From Bacteroidia bacterium (lineage in GTDB: Bacteria; Bacteroidota; Bacteroidia; Flavobacteriales; Flavobacteriaceae): 54,243 nt of DNA. Of this stretch, positions 26,242 through 35,442 are shown one piece after another; position 1 is the first letter of the stretch; each line of letters opens with the position of its first letter. The translations under genes and the position numbers were made by a program. Location of the stretch: NCBI GenBank assembly GCA_030429835.1, contig JAUIGC010000005.1, positions 1 to 54,243 of the forward strand, given 5' to 3'. The notes beneath the pieces are model-generated. The model worked only from the letters and a program-made list of their open reading frames with translations, ran no database searches and had not been told where the DNA came from.

Positions 26242-26270
26242 AAAGCCGAGATTTATGTCTCGGCTTTTTT
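26242..26270 (+). terminator. Terminator of the tRNA-Leu gene
   Basis: AAAGCCGAGA (26242-26251) and TCTCGGCTTT (26258-26267) form a perfect 10-bp stem with a 6-nt loop followed by a T run. Confidence 0.9.
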
Positions 26271-26276
26271 GTTTTG

Positions 26277-26296
26277 GGTACAACATAGGTACAACA
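26277..26296. repeat. Direct repeat GGTACAACA x2 just after the tRNA terminator
   Basis: GGTACAACA occurs at 26277-26285 and 26288-26296, 2 bp apart. It lies at the junction where conserved housekeeping DNA gives way to the AT-rich region, so it may be the remains of an integration junction. No integrase gene is present to confirm this. Confidence 0.4.
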
Positions 26297-26625
26297 ATTG
26301 AAGTGTATTCATTTATTTTTTAAAGCTCAGTTTTTCTTAATGTCCAACTGAACACTAATTTTGGGTTTACTAATACAATTGTAGCCTTATTCCAATTTAT
26401 TCAGTTTATTTTAGCTCTAAAGAAAAGTCAATTCATGAAACCTGAAAGATTTTAGGTCCGAATTGCCTTATAAACGCAGGTTGAAAGCGATATTAAAGTA
26501 ATGACAAAAGTAAATTGTCTATATTTTTCTCCTTTTGCAGATTCGTTTAAAGTAATACTATTTCTTTTAAGAAAATCTTTTTCTGAGCATCTCAATAACA
26601 ACAATTTACACTAAATCATTTTTGT
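26297..26625. other. AT-rich gap with no recognised gene
   Basis: About 330 bp with no credible open frame, RNA gene or strong inverted repeat on either strand. Confidence 0.6.
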
Positions 26626-27609
26626 TCATTTAAAGCTTTTTGAATAAATCCAATTCATAAGTTCGTTTTTATCAATTGCACCCCAGGTAGTCTGTGTGTT
26701 TTTATTTTGGAATGTATCATTTTCAGGATGAAGGACTATGAGTTCGGTATTCTCGTTCCCAGCCAATTGCAATTCGGCCAAAAATCCAACCATATCAGTA
26801 GAATTATTTTCATACAAGGTTCTTACATATTTCTTTAGCCTATATTTTATTGCAGGTTCGATATAAGCCCTGACAGCATAATCCTTGTAAAATTTTATAT
26901 TCCTGTTTTTCTTGTCAAAATAGCTATAAGAGGAGTAATAATGGTAGTTTTCAGGCGAAGTTTCGGGTGTACCCTTCAAATACGATTCCAACATAAAATT
27001 GATGAATTTGGGTTCCCATAGATTAATGCGATTGATACGAATATCACGTTGATGTTGATACCATTTTCTTGTCCAATCCATAGTCAAATTGCAAATGACG
27101 ATACCTTTTATGTCAAGCTGAAAATCATAATTGCCATTTTTTATAAACTCTATATATTTCAAAGCCCTATGACCTACCAGGCCGGACCCAATCAAAAAAA
27201 CGTTTTCATTGGGCAGTTTATGCTCGGTAAACACCTCCCTGAGTACCGCGTGGGTAGAAACTATGGAAGTAGGGGAAAAATAAAAGTCAAAAGGTAATTC
27301 CGAAGATACCGATATGATGGCAAAATTCTTTTCGGAAGCATAACGATACATCTGTTTTGAATTATCGTTCTTATTATCATACCCTGCATCTTCCAGAAAG
27401 ACTAGTATTCCATTTATTTCCTTGTCCTTTGGGAGCATCAAAGTATATCCTTTTGCTATAAAGGGCAAGAAGTCCTCTTCTCCTATTCCAATCCTAAGAC
27501 TATCATTTTTAACAGGTTCGTATTTTTCGATGATAGTTTGGGCGATTGAATTAGAATGATTAAATATCATCAAGACAAAAACCAATAGCAGTTTGAAAAT
27601 ACCCTTCAT
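26626..27609 (-). CDS. Exported alpha/beta-hydrolase-like protein lacking the expected catalytic triad (pseudoenzyme candidate)
   Basis: 327 residues with a Sec signal peptide (FKLLLVFVLMIFNHSNSIAQ). It aligns by eye with the lipoprotein at 35443-36372 around EHKLPNENVFLIGSGLVG versus KHKLPNDNIHFGGFSSGG, and again near the C-terminus. In that alignment the nucleophile Ser128 of the other protein is Gly143 here, the likely acid Asp238 is Ala253, and the likely base His292 is Thr307. All three triad positions are therefore changed while the fold segments are kept. It starts 3 bp after the serine hydrolase gene at 27613, so they are co-transcribed. It may be a binding or regulatory partner. The triad of the reference paralogue is itself inferred. 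Confidence 0.72.
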   Translation of the reverse strand: MKGIFKLLLVFVLMIFNHSNSIAQTIIEKYEPVKNDSLRIGIGEEDFLPFIAKGYTLMLPKDKEINGILVFLEDAGYDNKNDNSKQMYRYASEKNFAIISVSSELPFDFYFSPTSIVSTHAVLREVFTEHKLPNENVFLIGSGLVGHRALKYIEFIKNGNYDFQLDIKGIVICNLTMDWTRKWYQHQRDIRINRINLWEPKFINFMLESYLKGTPETSPENYHYYSSYSYFDKKNRNIKFYKDYAVRAYIEPAIKYRLKKYVRTLYENNSTDMVGFLAELQLAGNENTELIVLHPENDTFQNKNTQTTWGAIDKNELMNWIYSKSFK

Positions 27610-27612
27610 CTT

Positions 27613-29103
27613 TTATTTTTTTAACTCCTTAATTTTATCTTGCATCAGTCCGTTGTAATTATACTCATTTTTTTCATTCAACATTAGGGCCTCTTGATAG
27701 TATTTGACCGCATTTTTATTATCTTCCATAATCTCATAAATTTCCGCCAAACCGGCCAAGGCAATCCACCAATCTGGGTTTGCTTCAGCATTCAATTTAA
27801 AGACTTCCAACGCCTTTTCAGGCTCTTCATTCCATACAAAAGAATTAGCAACACCGTTGATATTCATTTTTAAGTTGTCAAATAAGGAATTTGGATTTTG
27901 ACCCTTAAGTTTAGCAATGGCCTCTGATGACCGTAGATATTCGCCCTTTAAGACCATATCCATGACCTCCTCTTCAAGTACCAACTCCTTTGTCCGTAAA
28001 TCCGGTAAAACCAGCCGAGCAATATCGTTTACCAAGATATCATATGCTTCTATTTGATAACCATTCGATAAGAGTATAATTGACGTATCATATTTAGGAA
28101 AATATCTATAAGCCGACAAATTACCACCTGTAAATCCATAAGAGTCCAAACCATTCACATGATAATTATGCCAGCCATGTAAAAAATGATCTTTTTGATA
28201 TTTAAAATTTTGCTGAAAATTAAAAGGTGACCACATTAAAGATTTTGTTTTTTCTTTCAAAAGCATATTATTTTTTAGCTTTTTATCCCATTCAATGAAG
28301 CTTTTTAAATTTATATTTAAACCGTTCCCTGAATGACCCCTAACCCCACTATTATTAGTGCCTTTTACAAACTTTTTGTTTTTACCACTATAAATATATC
28401 TTATGGCGCGACCGGGAATGGTTTCTTGTGAATTTGATGAAAACAAAACACCTCTTGTTTTGTTTTCAAATTGATTTTTTAGAATATACTCATCAAAAGA
28501 CATTCCCGTAATTTTTTCAATAATCCGAGCAAGCAACCAATAATTTGTTTGATTGTATCGAAATTGAGACCCTGTAGCAAATTCCATCCCATCCATAGCT
28601 AATTTTTCCATTAACTCCTTATCTGTTAAGGTACTTTCATATCGAATGATGTCTGGCAGACCTGAGGAATGGCTCAAAAGGTTTTTTATTCTTACATCTT
28701 GCCATGCAGCAGGCAAACTATCTAGATAAGTTGATATTTTATCATTCAATTTTAATTCTTCATTCTCAATAAGCTGAAATACCCCTGTAGTTGTAATAAG
28801 TTTTGTTGCAGAGTAAATTCTAAAAAGAGTATTGGTAGTAACCGAACTACTATCGTTTAGTGAAGCGACTCCAAAATAGTTTTCATACAGGACTTCATCC
28901 CCTTTTACTACGGCCAAGGCCAACCCTGGAATATTATGCAATTCTATAGCATTTTTTAGGTAAGCATCAACATCCTTTACGACTTCAGTAGAATTGGTTT
29001 CCTCTTTTGGTTCAGAGCAAGAGATACTGAAAAAAGAAACTAATAGAAACAGATGCAGTTTTACAGGTTTATTTTTAATTACGTTAAAGTCCAATAATTT
29101 CAT
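27613..29103 (-). CDS. Lipoprotein serine hydrolase (beta-lactamase/PBP4* fold) with C-terminal TPR domain
   Basis: 496 residues. A lipobox SFFSISC (Cys29) marks export and lipid anchoring. The class C beta-lactamase-type fold has SxxK as SATK (Ser98, Lys101), a Y-x-N-position motif reading YNQ (183-185) in FRYNQTNYWLL, and a third motif region GFTGGNLSAYRYF where HTG/KTG is usual. From about 385 on it has TPR-like helices (PEKALEVFKLNAEANPDWW, NAVKYYQEALMLNEKN). Such enzymes include D-peptidases, esterases and beta-lactamases; the substrate is not predictable. The altered second motif could change activity, though YNQ also occurs in related Bacteroidota proteins as far as I recall. Confidence 0.85.
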   Translation of the reverse strand: MKLLDFNVIKNKPVKLHLFLLVSFFSISCSEPKEETNSTEVVKDVDAYLKNAIELHNIPGLALAVVKGDEVLYENYFGVASLNDSSSVTTNTLFRIYSATKLITTTGVFQLIENEELKLNDKISTYLDSLPAAWQDVRIKNLLSHSSGLPDIIRYESTLTDKELMEKLAMDGMEFATGSQFRYNQTNYWLLARIIEKITGMSFDEYILKNQFENKTRGVLFSSNSQETIPGRAIRYIYSGKNKKFVKGTNNSGVRGHSGNGLNINLKSFIEWDKKLKNNMLLKEKTKSLMWSPFNFQQNFKYQKDHFLHGWHNYHVNGLDSYGFTGGNLSAYRYFPKYDTSIILLSNGYQIEAYDILVNDIARLVLPDLRTKELVLEEEVMDMVLKGEYLRSSEAIAKLKGQNPNSLFDNLKMNINGVANSFVWNEEPEKALEVFKLNAEANPDWWIALAGLAEIYEIMEDNKNAVKYYQEALMLNEKNEYNYNGLMQDKIKELKK

Positions 29104-29210
29104 TACAATAATTTTTTGTTGTTATAAGATGTAATTTTTTAGTAGCAAATAACATATAATGTTTACCACTAATCAATTCTAAATTTAAGGGCAAAGGCAT
29201 TAGTAATTTT

Positions 29211-30416
29211 TTATTCTCGCATCCACATTGGCAGCCAATTATATGTTTTGGAAATTGCCCTTACAATTTCGTGATTCAAGGGAAATCCATTATCCGAATT
29301 TGTCATGACTACAACCCCTCTTCCCTCTCTTGCAAAGGAAACCGCATAACAACTAAATCCTGCATTTCCACCAGAGTGCCTAAAACGGAAAGCATCCCCT
29401 TCTCCATCAATCCCTATACCGATTCCTCCAGCATTGGGGACTCTTTCCATCATTTTTTTTGCTGAACTTTGCTTTAATATTCCTCCTTTTTCTCCTCTGT
29501 AGGATTTACCCAAAGCAATCATAAATTCTGATAAATCGGATGAAGTAGTCCAGAGGCCTGCCGCTGCTTTCTCAGGATAAATACGATAACCTCCATCAAT
29601 AACCTTTCCATTGGAATCATAGCCCATTGAAGTCAGGTTAGTTAACTTTGCGGAAAGAGGAAATGTAAAGGAACTATATTTCATTCCAATAGGTTGGAAA
29701 ATTAGCTCTTCTGTCAGTTTTGAGAATTTCTTCCCACTTACATCTTCAATTAATAGTTGTAGCACCTGCATACCTCCACCCGAATATAGCTCTGATTCTC
29801 CGGGAGTTTGGATAACTCTAACTGGATTGGAATTCGTAATTTCACTACCGGCCAAAATTTTTACTAATGATGGAATAGGCTCATTCTTATGATATCCTTG
29901 AAAACCCGAAGTACCCAATCCAGAGGTGTGACTCATAATTCGACTAGGTGTGACTTTTTCTTTTATTGTGAACTCGTTTTCTGGTACTTTCCAACGTTTC
30001 AATTTCAAATTGACATTTTCATCTAAGTTGATTTTTCCCTTTTCCATCAATTTAAATGCGGTAACACTTGTGACTGGTTTGGAAATGGAGGCAGCTTGAA
30101 AAAGAGTGTTTTCGTTTACTTTTTCCATGCTTTCTTTATTCATAACTCCGTAACCTTTCGTCCAAAGAATTTTATTTCTATCAAAAATGGTGATACAGAC
30201 CCCTGGAACGTTTAACTCTTTCATACGGGCCTCAAGCGTAATAGCCAAGGAATCACTTTTCCCGCTTTTATCTATTCTGTTAATATTATTTTCAAAGTGA
30301 TGTTGAAAGGACCTATTTATTTCAGTTGGTGAACTATTGTCTTTCATGGATTCCGTTGATTGGCCTGCCAATAATGTAAACATCATTATCGTCAGAGAAG
30401 TAAGCATAAATTTCAT
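29211..30416 (-). CDS. Exported serine hydrolase (beta-lactamase/PBP4* fold)
   Basis: 401 residues with a short signal peptide (MLTSLTIMMFTLLAG). The catalytic set looks complete for this subfamily: SISK at 110-113 (SxxK), YSGGG at 211-215 in the Y-x-N position, and RHSGGNAGF at 346-354 for motif three. The Y-S-G form is common in esterase/D-aminopeptidase-like members. There is no TPR tail, unlike its neighbour. It is 107 bp upstream of the 27613 gene on the same strand. Substrate unknown: candidate classes are D-amino-acid peptides, beta-lactams or ester substrates. Confidence 0.87.
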   Translation of the reverse strand: MKFMLTSLTIMMFTLLAGQSTESMKDNSSPTEINRSFQHHFENNINRIDKSGKSDSLAITLEARMKELNVPGVCITIFDRNKILWTKGYGVMNKESMEKVNENTLFQAASISKPVTSVTAFKLMEKGKINLDENVNLKLKRWKVPENEFTIKEKVTPSRIMSHTSGLGTSGFQGYHKNEPIPSLVKILAGSEITNSNPVRVIQTPGESELYSGGGMQVLQLLIEDVSGKKFSKLTEELIFQPIGMKYSSFTFPLSAKLTNLTSMGYDSNGKVIDGGYRIYPEKAAAGLWTTSSDLSEFMIALGKSYRGEKGGILKQSSAKKMMERVPNAGGIGIGIDGEGDAFRFRHSGGNAGFSCYAVSFAREGRGVVVMTNSDNGFPLNHEIVRAISKTYNWLPMWMRE

Positions 30417-30653
30417 TTTGATTGATTATTGATTATTGCCTTTTTGAAACCTCTTTGTTGAATTTCTATTATTTGTAAAAACAATGTGAAAAATTTATAA
30501 TCCTATTTAAAGGATATCCTAATTAAGAAACTGTTATTTACCAGCATGTAAAACCAGTTCTGGCTGGTTCCTTATTATGAAATTTGAATAAAGGCCTTTT
30601 ACTTTTAATATTTGATTAATTGATACAAAACTTCATTTTTTTGCTACAAATAA

Positions 30654-32306
30654 TTAATCCGGCATATTTTTCAACAATTCTTGTATTCTTTTACTAATAT
30701 TTCCTTCTAAATCCAATGCCATTGCCTTTTTTATTGATTTTTTGGCATTTTCATTGTGGCCGGCTTTCATTTGACCAGTAGCTAAATTTTCCCATGCGCT
30801 TGGGGAGTTTGGAAATAATCGTGTAACAAAGGAAAATACAGCAATTCCAGCCTGAATAGCTGAAGCCCTGCCACTTTGAATGAGGTGATGCCCAGCCTTA
30901 CTAATCTCTTTTTCAAAATCAAAAAAATCATATTTGGGGTCATTTATCATCTGTGGAACTACTTGGTCCAATTGTAGTATTTCACCTCTGACAAAAAGGT
31001 CTGTGATATATCTCATTGGATTGGGTTTGAAATCCTTATCAGAAAAGTCTAAACCAGTTTTCAATATAGGATCATCATTAGTTGAATATTCCTCAAAACT
31101 CATTTCAACTGGAATGGAAGGAGCCAACCATTTCGCATTTTGCCAAGCCGGTTTATCCTGCCACCAAGCATACGACAAATACACTGGATGACCTGTGTGA
31201 GGTAAAATTACGGGTCTACTATCCCCGTAAAAGTTGATATTCTCTGAGGTCGGTTCTCCTAAGAAGATGACATTAGTATAATTGTCCAATTCGTTGACAA
31301 GATTTTGGCAAGCTGAAAATGTCCTCCTCCCTAAAATAACAAATAGATTCCCTATCCTATTTATTTTCTTGTTTTCAATTATTTTAGTGACCAGTGTTCT
31401 ATTTTTAAAATTATTCCCTCCTCCATTTAATCTTACGTCGATGATTAATTTTTCAACGTTCTCTTTTTCGACAAAATCAAATAAACGCGCATAGAATGAT
31501 TCCATATCTTCATTAGGATCGTCTTCAATTTGACTAAGTCTAACAAATACAGTTTTTTTCTCGGATAGATATTTAAAGAAATACATTTTGTCAAGTTGCT
31601 CCAAGTAGAGAGGGGTTATATTTTGTTCTCGAGCTTCCGACCAATTGTCATCCTCAAAGACAAAGCCATATTTTCGAGGCACCGTTTGACCCTTAGGCAT
31701 AGCATCAAAAACCTTTTTGAAGGTTTCCCCATTTCGCTCTAAAGTGAATTCAATTGAGCTTTTAAGGTCATTGGTAATACCTTGTGCATGAAGTACCTCC
31801 ATAATTGTCAGGTAATTAATGCCATAACTTTTAAAATACTGGGAATTCTCGGCACTCACTACTGGGTACACTTTCTTCAATGCATCAATTATGGGGATTC
31901 CATTAATTTCAATAACCTCAGAGCCCACTACGTCTTGGTAGTTCTTATGTACCCCTTGTAAATAAATTCCATCAGAAAATTGATATAAATTGATTGGTAG
32001 ATAGTGAAATTCAAAAGGTTCAATATTGAAGCCAACCGCCATGTGACCATACTTAAAAAGAGCAATTATTCTGGAAAACCCAATTATTATTTCGTGTGGT
32101 TCCAAGGTAGGAATTAGACCATGCAGTTTTTCTACTTCGATATCAAAAGCGTCTTCGGTTGTTTTCACAAATAAAAACGGATAATCATTATGCACTTTCT
32201 TGTGCAAATACTCTAGGTCATTTCTCCAATCTTCTATTGACGGTACTTCTTGAGCAGTGATAATAAAAAAGGATAATGTGAAAATTAATGGAATAATCTT
32301 TTTCAT
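30654..32306 (-). CDS. Exported S41-family (tail-specific protease-like) peptidase with TPR-like tail
   Basis: 550 residues. Signal peptide: IIPLIFTLSFFIITAQ. The N-terminal ~240 residues contain a PDZ-like region (VVGSEVIEINGIPIIDALKKV). The S41 core has LIIDVRLNGGGNNF at 287-300 and the nucleophile site GRRTFSACQN with Ser331. The last ~90 residues are TPR-like helices (NAKKSIKKAMALDLEG). It should cut peptides in the periplasm or at the surface. Its ATG overlaps the stop of the M20 gene (ATGA), so the two enzymes are made together. Confidence 0.85.
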   Translation of the reverse strand: MKKIIPLIFTLSFFIITAQEVPSIEDWRNDLEYLHKKVHNDYPFLFVKTTEDAFDIEVEKLHGLIPTLEPHEIIIGFSRIIALFKYGHMAVGFNIEPFEFHYLPINLYQFSDGIYLQGVHKNYQDVVGSEVIEINGIPIIDALKKVYPVVSAENSQYFKSYGINYLTIMEVLHAQGITNDLKSSIEFTLERNGETFKKVFDAMPKGQTVPRKYGFVFEDDNWSEAREQNITPLYLEQLDKMYFFKYLSEKKTVFVRLSQIEDDPNEDMESFYARLFDFVEKENVEKLIIDVRLNGGGNNFKNRTLVTKIIENKKINRIGNLFVILGRRTFSACQNLVNELDNYTNVIFLGEPTSENINFYGDSRPVILPHTGHPVYLSYAWWQDKPAWQNAKWLAPSIPVEMSFEEYSTNDDPILKTGLDFSDKDFKPNPMRYITDLFVRGEILQLDQVVPQMINDPKYDFFDFEKEISKAGHHLIQSGRASAIQAGIAVFSFVTRLFPNSPSAWENLATGQMKAGHNENAKKSIKKAMALDLEGNISKRIQELLKNMPD

Positions 32307-33583
32307 GATTTATCAAAATTTATAATGATTCTCTTAGTTAAAAAATTTGAGAAAATGTTTACTCCAAGGGGTATTACCTCCTCATCGACTTCGAATTCCG
32401 AGGTATGGGGCAAGGCGTTAATCCCCTTTTCCTTATTTGACCCTCCTAAGAGAAACATAACTCCGGGCACCTCATTTTGGTAGAATATAAAGTCTTCATT
32501 GGAATACGGTATCTGACCATAAAAGGTTTTGACTTTTTCTTCACCATATAAACCCTTCAATATGGTGAGACTTTCTTCTGTCAACTTTGAATCGTTGAGC
32601 ACAGTTGGCCTCTCTGCAGTAAATGATGTCTTGATGTAGAACTTTGCATATTCTGAATCTAAGATTGTATTAGTAATGGTTTTTGAGATTGAATCTAATC
32701 TTGTAGAGTCTGTCTCGTAATACGTGCATTCGAATGAAATTGTGTTGTCACCATTGCGAGTTGAAATATTTGAACCTAATATGAAATAATCATTATATAT
32801 AGTTTTCGGATTAGAAAGCCCATATTTGGGGTCGTTCAAATCAACTAATGACCAAGGTTCACCATTGGCTTTATGACGAATAAAACCTTCTAAAAGCTCC
32901 TTTAAGAATTTTCTAAAAGCATTTTGATCAATTGTAGTGTCAAAGGTCAATTTAATCCTTCGCTGATATGCAAACAGTTCATTGGGTTTGGAACTGACAG
33001 TTCCTACTTCAGTAGGAAATACATGTAATCCAAAAATTTCATCTGGATGGATTTCTTGGAACAAGCCATTTTCAATCATTGATTTAGCCCCCTTAAAAGT
33101 CTCTTCGGCTGGTTGAAAAATAAAATAAACAGTACCTATCATCCTGTCTTTCATTTTTGAAAGGGTATTTGCAATTCCCAAACCTATTGTTGTATGTATG
33201 TCATGGCCACAGACGTGTGCAGCTTTGGGTTTAGCGTTAGGGTTACTCCCAAAAACATGCAGAGCAGCATCCATATCGGCTCTCCATGCTATTTTTTTAC
33301 CTTCCTTACTGCCTTTTAATATTCCAACCACACTATATCCCCCAAAATCCGTTCTAACTTCTAAACCCAAATCCAATAAATAGTCTTGAACTATTTTTGA
33401 TGTCCTCTTTTCTTTTCCTGATAGTTCGGGATGTTGATGTAAATCCCGCTTTAGATGAACCAGTCCATCATGAAATTGATTTTTCTTGTCTATCAATTTT
33501 TGCTTTATAGAGTCCTGCGCATTCGTATCAATTGAGTTGATGTATAATAACAGCAACAGTGAAATAAAACGTTTAATCTTCAT
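32303..33583 (-). CDS. Exported M20-family amidohydrolase / carboxypeptidase
   Basis: 426 residues with a signal peptide (FISLLLLLYINSIDTNA). The M20D pattern is clear: LKRDLHQHPELSGKE at 44-58, the metal site CGHDIH at 125-130 and QPAEETFKG at 157-165 with its Glu pair. Family members hydrolyse N-acyl or aminoacyl amide bonds and need two metal ions. An exported M20D protein is less common than the cytosolic form. Its stop overlaps the start of the S41 gene, so both probably act on the same pool of peptides outside the cytosol. Substrate unknown. Confidence 0.88.
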   Translation of the reverse strand: MKIKRFISLLLLLYINSIDTNAQDSIKQKLIDKKNQFHDGLVHLKRDLHQHPELSGKEKRTSKIVQDYLLDLGLEVRTDFGGYSVVGILKGSKEGKKIAWRADMDAALHVFGSNPNAKPKAAHVCGHDIHTTIGLGIANTLSKMKDRMIGTVYFIFQPAEETFKGAKSMIENGLFQEIHPDEIFGLHVFPTEVGTVSSKPNELFAYQRRIKLTFDTTIDQNAFRKFLKELLEGFIRHKANGEPWSLVDLNDPKYGLSNPKTIYNDYFILGSNISTRNGDNTISFECTYYETDSTRLDSISKTITNTILDSEYAKFYIKTSFTAERPTVLNDSKLTEESLTILKGLYGEEKVKTFYGQIPYSNEDFIFYQNEVPGVMFLLGGSNKEKGINALPHTSEFEVDEEVIPLGVNIFSNFLTKRIIINFDKS

Positions 33584-33804
33584 TTTTTGAGTTCTTTAAT
33601 CGCAATATTGATTGGTCTATCTCTATATAGATTTCATTATTTGTAAGTCTGAAATTCAAACCTGTCCTTGGTTTAAAGATCACCTCTGAACAAAATCATG
33701 TTTCAAAGAAAGTTTAAAAGAAAAAGAGAGCTAAATAGTAGTGACGAATACTAAAAGAAGTTGATAAATCAACAACATTTGGGCTGAAACAATAGCATTT
33801 TGTG

Positions 33805-34626
33805 CTAATCGCCTAAAGAAATTTTTACAGATTTGTAGTAGGTATAGGATAAAGGAATTCTTAGTTCAGAATTATGAAAGACTAATTCCGCATTTTGAGA
33901 ATTTCCTTGAATTCGTTTAATTTTTGAAAGATTCACAAGATAAGACCGGTGGCAACGTCTCAGAAAAGGGGCCTGATTTTTTATAGCCTTTAAGGTATTT
34001 CTAAAAGTAAGATGGCAAACGTCATTCTCTTTATTATAGAAAATATCAACATAATTTTCAGATGCCTGAACATATAGTATTTCATCCCTTCGAATTAATT
34101 CCTTCTCGCCTTTATTTATACCGGAGAATTCAATCCTATCCAAATCCTCTTCGCTAATCAATTCTCCAAACCTATTTCTTAAATATATATAAAAAGGCAA
34201 GATTATGATCATAATTGGTATCATAGACTGGTATAAAAACCAGATTCCATGCCCTACATATTCATAAATATGGAATTCCCTGTTCAAAATGTTATTTAGA
34301 AATATTTGATTATAGAAATGAACAGGAACGAAGAGTAATATAACCAAAAAAACAAACGCAAAAATCTCGTATTTTAAAGTCCAATTCTTATTCTTTTTTT
34401 TATACCAAAGATTTTCAAGTCTAGAACTTATCAAATAGAAAATAGAAAATAGCAATCCAAACCCACTTAGTATTAAATTTTTATGACTATGATCAAAACC
34501 GTTTGTGTCGAAAGGTTTCAACAAAACCATTACTAATGCGAGAATAAAACCCAAAATAATTGCAATGCCAATTTGGCTCTTTAATTTTGAGGAAAAGTAT
34601 AATTGTTTATTTAGAATTTTTATCAT
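33805..34626 (-). CDS. Membrane-bound LytTR-family transcription regulator
   Basis: 273 residues. The N-terminal ~160 residues form four hydrophobic helices (for example IGIAIILGFILALVMVLL). The C-terminal ~100 residues are a LytTR DNA-binding domain (LIRRDEILYVQASENYVDIFY, then FLRRCHRSYLVNLSKIKRIQ). It lacks a receiver domain, so the membrane part probably senses the signal. It is the first gene of the minus-strand block that continues into the M20 and S41 genes (221 bp gap), making it a candidate regulator of them. Confidence 0.86.
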   Translation of the reverse strand: MIKILNKQLYFSSKLKSQIGIAIILGFILALVMVLLKPFDTNGFDHSHKNLILSGFGLLFSIFYLISSRLENLWYKKKNKNWTLKYEIFAFVFLVILLFVPVHFYNQIFLNNILNREFHIYEYVGHGIWFLYQSMIPIMIIILPFYIYLRNRFGELISEEDLDRIEFSGINKGEKELIRRDEILYVQASENYVDIFYNKENDVCHLTFRNTLKAIKNQAPFLRRCHRSYLVNLSKIKRIQGNSQNAELVFHNSELRIPLSYTYYKSVKISLGD

Positions 34627-35035
34627 TTTTTAAAGTTAAAAACCTTAAAAATTGGTGTTTAACACATAGGAATCTTTATGAAACGGTAGTGCAATATATA
34701 CCTTTTATCAATAATCATGACATTGAAACAGGGTTCCCGTTTTGCAGATATTCGGGTGAAACAAATGAATATTAATCAGTAGGTATAATTATTAAGAAAG
34801 AGAAATTAAGGTTAAGACAATGTAATTTTGTGCCTTTTATATAGACCCGTTTCTATAGATAGAATTTGTTGCTAAAAAGCCAGGTTTTGTTTCAAAAATA
34901 ATAAGTAACACATTTAATTCTCATTTTTAACATAACATAATATAGAGATTAAGAATACTTCTTGAATAAAATTAAATAAAGAATCCATTTTAGGTAAGAA
35001 TGCTATTCAATTACTCTTTCTAGTTACAACAATAA
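34627..35035. other. AT-rich intergenic region
   Basis: About 400 bp between the divergent LytTR gene and a decayed gene. No credible gene seen; presumably holds the LytTR promoter. Confidence 0.5.
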
Positions 35036-35349
35036 ATGAAAGCTAAAACGAGAATTTTTGATGAAATTATTGATAGGAATAAGAGTATTAATTTTTAAAG
35101 AATTATGGCTATGACATTCATCAAAATACAAATAACGTCCTGATACTAAAAAAAGAAATCTCGAGGTAAAAACCCTATTCGAATGAATTTTCAAAGGAAT
35201 TAACTTTTTACTTCAATACGTTTGAAACGATAGTTTCTTTTAGGTATAATACTTTTGAAATCTATGATAAAAATACCATGGATATTGATTTTAATAAGAC
35301 TATAAATTTAATTATAGATAATTTAAATCATCTCAGTGTTTCCAAATAA
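35036..35349 (+). pseudogene. Possible remnant of a small gene (frameshift plus stop)
   Basis: ATG at 35036 opens a 20-codon frame (MKAKTRIFDEIIDRNKSINF) ending at 35096. A shifted frame from 35098 continues KNYGYDIHQNTNNVLILKK, meets TAA at 35167, and then runs open (ELTFYFNTFETIVSFRYN, then MDIDFNKTINLIIDNLN) to TAA at 35347. The composition of the joined reading looks protein-like. I recognise no family, and chance is possible in AT-rich DNA. Confidence 0.3.
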
Positions 35350-35442
35350 AGGAATTTTTCAAAATCCTTTAAAATAATTTAAATACGTCCCTAAAATTTG
35401 CCATACCTAATCGCACAATATCATTACCAACTAACATAGAAA

